Positions 1 through 9,100 of a DNA stretch of 64,000 bases are shown here, in pieces. The number at the start of each line of letters is the position of its first letter. Positions within the stretch are counted from its first letter, which is position 1. The stretch covers positions 29,052,001-29,116,000 of the forward strand of contig NC_072895.1 of NCBI RefSeq assembly GCF_027943255.1, written 5' to 3'. A model generated the notes under the pieces. That model saw nothing but the letters and a program-made list of their open reading frames with translations, made no database searches and had not been told where the DNA came from. Both the position numbers and the translations under genes were made by a program. Source of the stretch: Anastrepha obliqua (lineage: Eukaryota > Arthropoda > Insecta > Diptera > Tephritidae).

Positions 1-940
1 TTTTTAGAGCATAGTAGATATATTTTATAAGAAATTGCTATTGGTAAGAGAGCGATAGAATATCACACCGACAAGAGGAAACTATCAGTACTTTTCCATG
101 GATAGAGCGAAAATGTGTAGTTTAATGAGGACAGTGAAGATGATAATATTATATGAGTGCTTATATGATAGTCAGCTGTTTTGTAGGGAAGACAATGCTG
201 AGCACTTTCGGCAAAAATACCAACACATTTAGAAGTATTTTGTTAGTCTCTAATACATACGCATTACCAGAATGGCAACGTTTTTTAGAGTGGATATTTT
301 TTTCCCCTTGTCGGTTTGATATTCTATCTCTCTTTTGCCAATAGCGATTTCATATAAGAGAAAAATATACATACTGTATTCTAAACGACAAGGCAACTCA
401 TTTGTATGCTTATAATCTGGCTGCTCTGAAAAAGGTACTAGTGTGAAGTTGCGTTGCTTTTTTGTATGATCGCCATAGCCGAATGAGTAGATGCGTGATT
501 GCCATTTGGAAGCGCGTAGGTTCGAATATCCGTGGGTGAAACACCGAAATGATATATAAAAGTCTGCTAGTGAATGGGAAAAAATATTATTATTATAATA
601 TAGTGTATCTAAAAATATCCAAATAAAACGTCTTACTTTAACAAATATGATTAGTTTGGCTACTAGCGCTGATTGAGAACTTTGTAATGACGGCAATGAT
701 CAGTTTAGTCGTCAGCAGTAATTACATTATAAAAATAAAATGCCTTTTAGGGCACAGTAGATATATTTCCCACTTATAAGAAATTGTTATTTGTAAAAGA
801 GAGATAGCATATCACACCGACAAGGGGAAACGATCAGTTTTTTGCCCTAGCTTAAAAAAATGTGTAGTTTAATGAGTACTTTTGTAATGAGTGATGATGA
901 TATGAGTGCTTATATGATAGTCAGCTGTCTTCTAGTGTAT
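1..940. repeat. Three copies of an unnamed repeat, one inverted
   Basis: Positions 6-189 and 749-937 are diverged direct copies of one sequence. Both run from an AGTAGATATATT-like start through CACACCGACAAG to ATGATAGTCAGCTGT. Part of it recurs inverted at about 293-385 (CCCCTTGTCGG...). A tRNA-SINE head lies between the copies. The arrangement resembles a broken DNA transposon or MITE, but I could not define its ends. No credible gene lies here. Confidence 0.5.
465..560 (+). mobile_element. tRNA-derived SINE head (degenerate)
   Basis: Contains an A-box-like segment (CATAGCCGAATGAGTAG) and a B-box-like segment (GGTTCGAATATCC) followed by GGTGAAACACC. This is the head of the SINE family found complete at 53453-53760. 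The body is missing. Confidence 0.55.
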
Positions 941-1084
941 GTGTTTATACATATATCTCTGTTTGGCACACACACATACATGTATAAGTTGCTTATATTT
1001 ATTTAGTGCTAACTCGAAAGTGATTTTATAAAAATTAAAATTTTTTAAGCTTGAGATGCAGTGAACTGTGGGAGCTAAAAAAGT

Positions 1085-1521
1085 TAACAGGGCTGAATAA
1101 CCGCGTCGCCCGGGTTCGACCCGACCTCGTCAACAATTTGACCCTTCATCACGACAATGCGCCGACGCACACCGCCTTCCTCTGCACCTCTGCATTGGCC
1201 AAGATGGGGGTTCCGGTGCATCCCCACCCTCCTACAGCCCAGATCTGTCCCCTCCGGACTTCTTCTTGTTCCCGCGCCTTAAAAGAAAGCTGAAGGGGAG
1301 GCGTTTCGACTCCATCGAGGCGATCCAAAAAATTGTGACAGCCGAATTGAATGCGATTCCGGCAAATGAGTTTAAAAAATGTTTCCTGCAGTGGAAGGAC
1401 CGTTACCAGCGGTGTATTGACGCTCAATGGACCTATTTTGAAGAATATTAATTGTATAAGCCAAAAGGTTTAATAAAACTGCTTAAAAAAATAAGACCCA
1501 TTACTTTTCAATCTAACCCTG
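1085..1521 (+). mobile_element. Mariner fragment, C-terminal transposase plus right inverted terminal repeat
   Basis: Encodes the C-terminal third of a mariner transposase on the + strand. It shows LHHDNAPTHTAF around a catalytic Asp, then a frameshift, then the tail ending FEEY. It ends in an inverted terminal repeat (CAATCTAACCCTG) followed by TA at 1522-1523. The 5' part is lost at about 1085. Same family as the copies at 38458-39369 and 51570-52020. Confidence 0.85.
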
Positions 1522-1663
1522 TAAGCTTAAAAGTATCACAAGAGCAGAAAACTTGTGAGAGTTATCTGAATTCGATAACTTCCGCCTACAAGTGGGTGTG
1601 TAGTAACTTCGAATGTATGTAAATCTTGCGGCCCAGCACGGAAAAACTATCCCTTAAAAAAAA

Positions 1664-1960
1664 AAAATAATTGGCGCGTACACTTTTGAGGGCTCCGAGC
1701 TCCTCCTCCTATTTGCGGCGTGCGTATTGATGTTGTTTCACAAATGAAAAGACTTGCAGTTTTAAGTCGACCTCGAACGGCAAATGGTTTTTTATGAAGA
1801 GGTTTTTCATGACAGAATACACTCGGAAGTTTGCCATTGCCTGCCGAGAAACAACCGCTAATAATGTAACATTTAAACCAATAATAATTCACAGCCATTT
1901 TACAGCCTTTCCCTCTGAACCCAACCTGTCGAAACAGCAAGTTTCCTGGGCTTACCATTA
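1664..1960 (-). mobile_element. tRNA-derived SINE body, reverse orientation
   Basis: Reads on the minus strand as the SINE body, with the GGCAATGGCAAAC, TGAAAAA.CTC and CATCAA.ACGCAC blocks and the GGCGCGTACACTT-type end at 1670. It is diverged, and its head is not recognisable beyond about 1870. Confidence 0.65.
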
Positions 1961-2139
1961 GATGAGCTAAACGAAGACGCCGGTGATCTACATAACACTG
2001 ACAGGGATAAGTATACTGCTACAACAACGGAAACCTTATTGTTTATTTTTCATGAAACCAGTTAGACTCTCTTATGAAGCGTTGAATAGTTTATATCCCA
2101 ACACCGGATAGTTTTATAAAAGAGTCAAAATGGCATTTT

Positions 2140-2710
2140 CCTAACAACCTCATTCGACTCCTAGCTAAGGCTCCACAATAACAGAGGAAGTGTTCTATTG
2201 TTTCTTCTTCCTCCGCGTCTCTACAACTTCTGCAGTATTCATGCGAAAATATCCCTAGCCGACTGTCTTCAAGAAGCTCGCTCTTGAGTGGTTAAGCAAT
2301 TCTCCTCTTACCTTTTCTTATCTATTTGCGGCGAAACACACGGCGGGTTGTAGCACACGTATTTTCTTCTCTCCATGACCCATTAGTTTCCTGGAGAATA
2401 TTATTTTCTTATCTTTAATTTGCAAATTGCCATAGGAATTCTAATATTGACTCTGTTTTCAAGCAGTGGAAGATTAGTACTCTTTCTGGCTAGCTCATCG
2501 GCCTTGCAATTTCCTTCAATATTTTTCTATGTCCTGGAACCCATATAAGACTGGCCTTGAAGATGGAGCTAATCTCATTCAGAGCTGCCAGGCATTCCTG
2601 AGCAACCTTTGATCTTAGCATAACTGTCTCCATTGATTTGACGGCCGCCTGACAGTCCGCGAAGATATTTCTGGTGGTTTTTTTTACGGCCTGTGTGTTA
2701 ATAAGGTACA
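2140..2710 (-). mobile_element. LINE family A fragment (RNase H and C-terminal region)
   Basis: Minus-strand frames encode an RNase H remnant with FADCQAAVKS (a changed D-SQAA motif) and IWVPGHRK, which is typical of the RNase H domain of I/jockey-group LINEs. The adjoining sequence matches the LINE at 57225-58380. Frameshifts and stops show that it is dead. Confidence 0.7.
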
Positions 2711-2759
2711 CACAGTTACCTCCTCCTTTGCTATGACACTGTTTATGTGTTGATATTTT

Positions 2760-4135
2760 ATTTATTTTTAAAAGCTTACATGATAATAAAATTATAAGTA
2801 AACTCAAGCAAATGCAGCGCTAGCAGCAGAGGCTTTCGGCTGGCTGGTGATGTGTGTTAGATCAGATAAGACGGAGTAGGTCGGTGTCCTTCAGAAATTT
2901 GTACATTTTTTTTAATGTTATCTTCATCTTTTAAAAATAGAAGAGGATCTGTGTTGCTGAAGTGGTGATGCCTTTGAGAAGCAAGTTCCGGGCAGGATAC
3001 CAGTAGATGATGCACACTGACCGTGCCTTGGCAGAAGGGTCAGGTGTTGGATGTATTACCCTGCAGTAGCTGTACGCTAGTAATTATGGTGTGCCCAATA
3101 CGGAGTCGTGTGTATGGGGTAATGTGGTTGGTGGGTACCGATGATGGATAGGCAGGTTTTGTACGTTTCGGATTAATATTCGAATAATGCTGTTTATAAT
3201 ACGACCATTCACGAAGTAACTTAGTTTGCCTCTGTTCATGAATAATTCGGTCTATGTCGCTGGGTAGGATGCCATCTGATATGACTGTTGGTGTAATGGA
3301 AATGTCCTTGGCAATCGTATCTGCCAGTGTGTTACCCTGGATGCCGGAGTGCCCAGGTATCCACATAAATTTGATGCTACTACGATGGGTAATTAGTATG
3401 TTTTCAATACAGTCGATGATTTTGCTTGATTTTTTGGTTTTGGATGGCTTGGAAGCAGGTAAACTGTCGGAGCAAATTATATGTTTACCATTACTTTTGG
3501 CGCAGTATTGAACGGCTTGTAATATAGCGGTTGCTTCAGCGGTGAAAATCGAGCAGAACGAAAATAGAAGGCCGTACGAGATAACTTCCTGATTTTCCTT
3601 TACCACTGCGTAAGAAGTGTGGGAACCTTTTGACTCGTCAGTAAAAACCAATTGCCACCCGTTAAATTTATAGTCTGCGATGGACTCGGAGAACTTGGCC
3701 CTGTAAACGGCGTTTGGAGTATTATCTTTCCGTAAATAAGCTAGGCCCACGGTGGGTGATTAGTGTACCGCAGAGTGTGTGGTTAAGAGGGCAGTTCCGC
3801 ATGTTTAGCAAATAAGGCGCAGTATTTTAGGTGTAGATACGCGTGAGGTTGCAGATTGAAAGTCTTTGCCAATAAGAAGGTTGAGGCTTAGAGTAAGCTT
3901 TGGATAGAGCCTGAATATTTTGTCCACCATGCTGTCGTATAGAGACGGAAGGCCCGATTCGGCAAGAATGGCCTTTAGAGGCGATGTCGGAAAAGTGCGT
4001 ATGGAACTGCGCACTGCGGCATGGTAGGGGGCAGCAAGCCCCTTTAGTGTTTGTTTAGCGTGTAATCCATAAACAGCTAGACCGTAATTAATGGTTGATA
4101 GGATGAGGGCTTTTACCACGTTAATCAGTACAGTT
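2760..4135 (-). mobile_element. Jockey/I-group LINE, 5'-truncated (RT C-terminus plus RNase H)
   Basis: Minus-strand coding starts at about 4135 in the thumb region of a reverse transcriptase (ALILSTINYGLAVYGL). After a stop near 3805 it continues into an RNase H domain (VFTDESKGSH, FTAEATAILQA, ICSDSL, MWIPGHSGIQGN). It ends with a Cys-His-Cys tail at about 3040-2970. The D, E and D residues of RNase H and the GHSGIQGN motif are visible, and an ORF of about 236 codons remains open. Truncation at the 5' end is typical of LINE insertion. Confidence 0.85.
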
Positions 4136-4139
4136 TAGC

Positions 4140-6113
4140 TAATTAGCGAGCGTTTGCTTGACAAGTATTTAATAATATTTAACTTAACATATAGTTTTTC
4201 TCTAACATATTAACAGTGCTGTTGGAAGGAATATTTTGGATCGAATATAAGGTAGATAAACAAAACGTGATTTTGCCGATGTTAGGTCATATTTTTCTTT
4301 ATTCAACTTAACCGAAAGAAAATTTTCATGTAAAATTTGAAATGAAACTTAAATAGAAAAATTGTATTTGTATGTATTAACAAGTAAATATTTATGCATT
4401 ACATGTAATAGCCTTCCACATGACAGCCCCCTATTGAGATAAATAATATTTAATATTACGAGCACATGATGACGTGTTAAATATTGTTTTATTTATTATT
4501 CATAAGTATATATGTATGTATGTATATTTATGTGGTTTAGTATGTATTCCAATTTCATTGCAATACACATTTTATATATTAAGGTATGTATGTATGTATA
4601 TGCTAGTGCCCTATTTAAAAATTTCATCTCGGATTTTATATGTTTGTAGGTATATGTTATACTTATCACGCTATTTGTTTTTTTTATTTTATTTTATTTT
4701 TTGCGCATAAAACTCTAATTTCCTTAATAAGGGATATAAAAAAACAAAAATTAAATAAAAGTTGAAAATTAAATGGCCGATGGCAAAGCTTAGCTATGGG
4801 TAGCTCGGATTTTATGCTCACTAAACATTTCAGGTTATATGCATTTGAATTTAGACAAGTCGTCTAGCATCGGTTTTAATTATTTGTCATTGAATTACAC
4901 ACTAATTGCTTGAGAGGGCAATCGAAAAGTTTACATAATAAATTTTTTTTAGCAAACATGCATATAAATATACAAATAAGCGTACAGCAGCTGGGGAAAA
5001 CAAGTGGGCGGGGAGTAACTACTATATACCTACGGTATATGTGCTCTTATTTAGTTTCTGCTCGCCAAATGATATTCAAAATACAACAAAGGAAAATATT
5101 TATACAATATATGTATGTATATATATGTATATACTGAATCACAAGGATAACACAACGAATATGCATACACAGCATTTTCGCACAACACACACTCGACTCG
5201 CACATGCATACAAATATCCATATTCAAATCCAATCAAACACACACATCAACCCAGTCGAAAAATTAAGCTATCATCTTCAGCTGCAGTACTCTTTAAAAT
5301 TAATTGCAACGCTTCACTTTCACTTTCATCTGATCCCCATTGCTGGTTCGCTCTCTCTCTCTCTCTCTCTCTCGCTCTCTAACTGCGTCTCTACTCAAAT
5401 ACGCACATATGCATAGTTATTGTTGCACAACTGCTATTCATATATGTAGGTTCTGTGGTTGATGTTGTTGTAGTTGCTGCTATTTGCATTATATTAGTAA
5501 TAGTAGGAGTTATACATAGTTGGCTTCTTTCTTCTCTCTATAGATAACAAGTACAAATTTTTATAATCGAATTTTATCGATTTTTTTCGTTTTCGTTTTA
5601 GCACTTCCGTTTAAATGCTGCGCATTTGCGGAAATTCTAACATTGTGCCTAATTATTATTTATAATTTTTTTTTTGCTTTTTTTAATGTAAAGTTGCCCA
5701 TTTTTTCACGTTTCATGAAACTTTCGCTCGCTGCTGTGTCGTTTTGCTGGCGAACGTACGTACTACAAAATTACAACATTAATTATATAAGGATTACAGT
5801 AATAATTACATTCATATATAAATATGTTAATAGGCGGTTGATTCTAGGTAGTAATATTGTTGGGGATTATAGGTAAATTTAACGATTTGCTCCACAACGA
5901 TTTGCCGATCGCAGGCATTCATCATAAAAAAGTCTCATAACTAACTCACACAATTTCCATTTATGCTTTCTCGTGCACATCATTCGTACCATAGTTCTAT
6001 ATATTCTTCAATTTCATACAATGTACGACATATTTCGCCACAAGCTACAATGCAAAATAAATCAAAGTTTCGTTTATCGTCTATTCTCGAGTATCGTTGA
6101 CTCGTGGTGTTGC
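4140..6113. other. AT-rich spacer and probable 3' UTR of the protease gene
   Basis: No convincing gene. The stretch is AT-rich with short TATG/GTAT runs near 4507-4600 and a (CT)n run at 5351-5373. The part next to 6114 is expected to hold the 3' UTR of the minus-strand protease gene. ORFs here are short and unlike known proteins. Confidence 0.5.
5351..5373. repeat. (CT)n microsatellite
   Basis: An uninterrupted CT dinucleotide run, followed by CGCTCTCT. Confidence 0.9.
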
Positions 6114-9100
6114 TTAGTATACAAAGCGATTAACGTTAATGTCGAGCGCATTGCCGCCACAGCCACTGGTTGGTGGCGGTTGGTCTGAATCGTTATCATC
6201 GTCGTAATCACCACCACGTCCACCGCCCCCTCCTCGTCCACCGCCACCACGCTTTGCTGCCATTGCATTCTGCAATGCTGCTCGACCGCCGCTCTTGAAA
6301 ATGCGCTCCTTCACTTCCTCGGCAAAAACATAATTATCATGATCAATATAGTTACGCAACTCCAGTGAGAGCTCCTCCATCGTTAATGGACTTGGCACAT
6401 CTACTTTGACCACTTTTGTGGTGGAACCTTCGAAGGACGCCGCTTCATTGGAGCGTGCACCCATTTGGTAGAATAGTATGTACGGCGTATTAGGCGGTGT
6501 AAGATTGTGCAGCTCTTCGGATTTGGAAGGTGTGACGACGTTGTCATTGAATTTAAACCATTTATTGGTGACATCAGCGGCGTAAGTGTAATAGTGTCCC
6601 GAATCCATGCTGAAGCCCGAATGAACGACACCAGCATACAGATCGTAATGCACGGAAGCTATCTCTTCTAAGGTGTCAGCTGCGCAAACTTTTACAGACA
6701 CCTGAAAAATAAAAAAATGCCAATGTAAGTCGCTATAAGAAAAACTATGAGTAGGTGAGTGAGCTGTGCACCATTACCAATTTGGTTTAGGCATTGAAGA
6801 GCTAAAACGATTTGATTTCGCTCTGCTAAATAAAATAACTACTTTCATATAATAACTAACAAGCAATACATGGGCGAAAAGTCCCGGGCCTAGCACATAG
6901 ATGGCACTAGTTTTATTGCGTTCACCTCTTTTTTCAGTTTATCCTAACAGCTGTAAAAATTTCATGATATTCTATTCGTTAGTTCGTGAGTTCGGCCGCC
7001 GTAGCCGAATGGCTTGGTGTGTGACTACCATTCGGAATTCACAAAGAGAACGTAGGTTCGAATCTCAGTGAAACACCAAATTTAAGAAAAACATTTTTCT
7101 AATAGCGGTCGCCCCTTGGCAGGCAATGACAAACCTCCGATTGTATTTCTGTCATGAAAAAGCTCCTCATAAAACTATCTGCCGTTCGGAGTCGGCTTGA
7201 ATATATGCTCATTTGTATATAAATTCACATATTTGTATTTGCATATGCCTTCTTCCTGTGTGCATGGTAATGAACCATTTCTCTGTTGAAAATAGGACGA
7301 TGATAGGAAAAGTAGGAAATGAAAGGGGGTGTTTCGAGTGTAATGTGTCTTGAAAAAGGCAAATCGATGATGGTGCCTCTTAGTGTTGTTGACTTATTAA
7401 CGTCTGATGCACAATCGAAATTGAACATATCTTTCATGAATTTGATAAATGTTTCGTCATTTTTCACGTTTGTGTAAATGTAACTTGATCAATTCCATTG
7501 CGATTCCATTTACCTCCTTCTCTATATCCATACAAAATATCTATCAAACAAATAAAATTAAAATTTTGTTTTGAAAATTGCAACCATTCCATCAATATTT
7601 TCTTATGACGTTGTCACGTTAAACTATCGCCAGTAAACCGACTTTACAGACAACCTCTTTTGAAGTGAAAACTTCTTTAGAATCGTTGGGAGTGATTTGG
7701 GAAAAAGTGAAACGAAAAAAGCGACCCTCTTGGCTACGAAGCGTTATATTATATGTTGATATAAACGTAGCGATGAACTAAATAACTTTTATTTTTTCTT
7801 GTGATTCGAACCAAGGATTTTGGATCGGAAGCTCACATTGCTAGTCGCTCGGCTACCGCGCCATGCTGTCAGCGCTGGCCTAAAAGTTATTTAGTTACGA
7901 AGCGTTATATTATATGTTGATGTAAACGTAGCGACGAACTAAATAACTTTTAGGCCAGCGCTGACAGCATGGCGCGGTAGCCAAGCGACTAGCAATGTGA
8001 GCTTCCGATCCAAAATCCTTGGTTCGAATCACAAGAAAAAAAATTTTTTTATACAGTTATTTTATTTTATTTTATGATATGTTTATGAGGAGCTTTTTTT
8101 CATGGCAGAAGTACATTCGGTGTTTTGCCATTGCCTGCTGAGGGGTGAGCGCTATTAGAAAAATAGTTTTCCTTAATTTTGGTGTTTTCACCGAGATTCG
8201 AACTGACGTTCTCTCTGTGAATTCTGAATAGTAGTCACGCACCAACCCATTCGGCTACGGCGTTTGTTTAATTTTACTGATGCAAAAATGAGGGAAAATA
8301 TTTGAATAAAGTTTGCTTACTGTTTACACATTTTCCAAAGGTGACGGAGAACCAAAAAAAAAGTCGATTTTCAAACAAATACGAGTGCATATGTGTAATT
8401 GTGCTAGAGTTTCGGTCACGCCCCAGCAAAACCTGCGTGCATATGTGTTTGTAACATTCAAAAAAATGTAATTGTGTTAGAGTTTCGGTCACGCACGTTT
8501 TGCTGGGGACGCTCATAATAGCAACCGCGTGTGTATTTTTATATTCGTAAATATTTTCATTTTTAAATATTTACCGCAATTATGCCGAAAAATAATGCAG
8601 AAAAGTATCGTGAATATCGACAGAAAAAAAATCAATAAATAGCATCACGGAATTCATTCACGAAAATTTAATAAAGTATACACCAGAAGTATCGCGGATA
8701 CTTAGAAAAGATTACGATAAAGTTCCAATGATCTTAAGTGCCGATTTTAACGTAAATTTTGCATTGGGCACAGCGGTTCCTTCAATTGACTTTCTCAATA
8801 CAACATTCAATTTAAAAATGTGTAACAATCGCACTGAATCGACAACACGATCAAAAACAACCATTGACGCGGTATTTCAAAGATATGTTGACAACATCGA
8901 AACCAAAGCATTTGTATCATATTTTAGCTATCATAAGCCACTCGTATCATTTGTTGAAATTGAAAACATTGAGGATGAATAATAATAAAATGAAGAAAAT
9001 AAAATATGAACTTTATAGCAATATTATAATGAACATATAATTATCCCGCTGCTGCTTTCGTCTCATTCTCTCTCAGTTTGTTTTACGGAAGGTTTCACTT

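Noticed and set aside
6993..7060. Possible functional tRNA genes at the A/B-box segments (also 8200, 34300, 53460)
   Set aside because: They cannot fold as tRNAs with an acceptor stem, and they continue into a shared SINE body.
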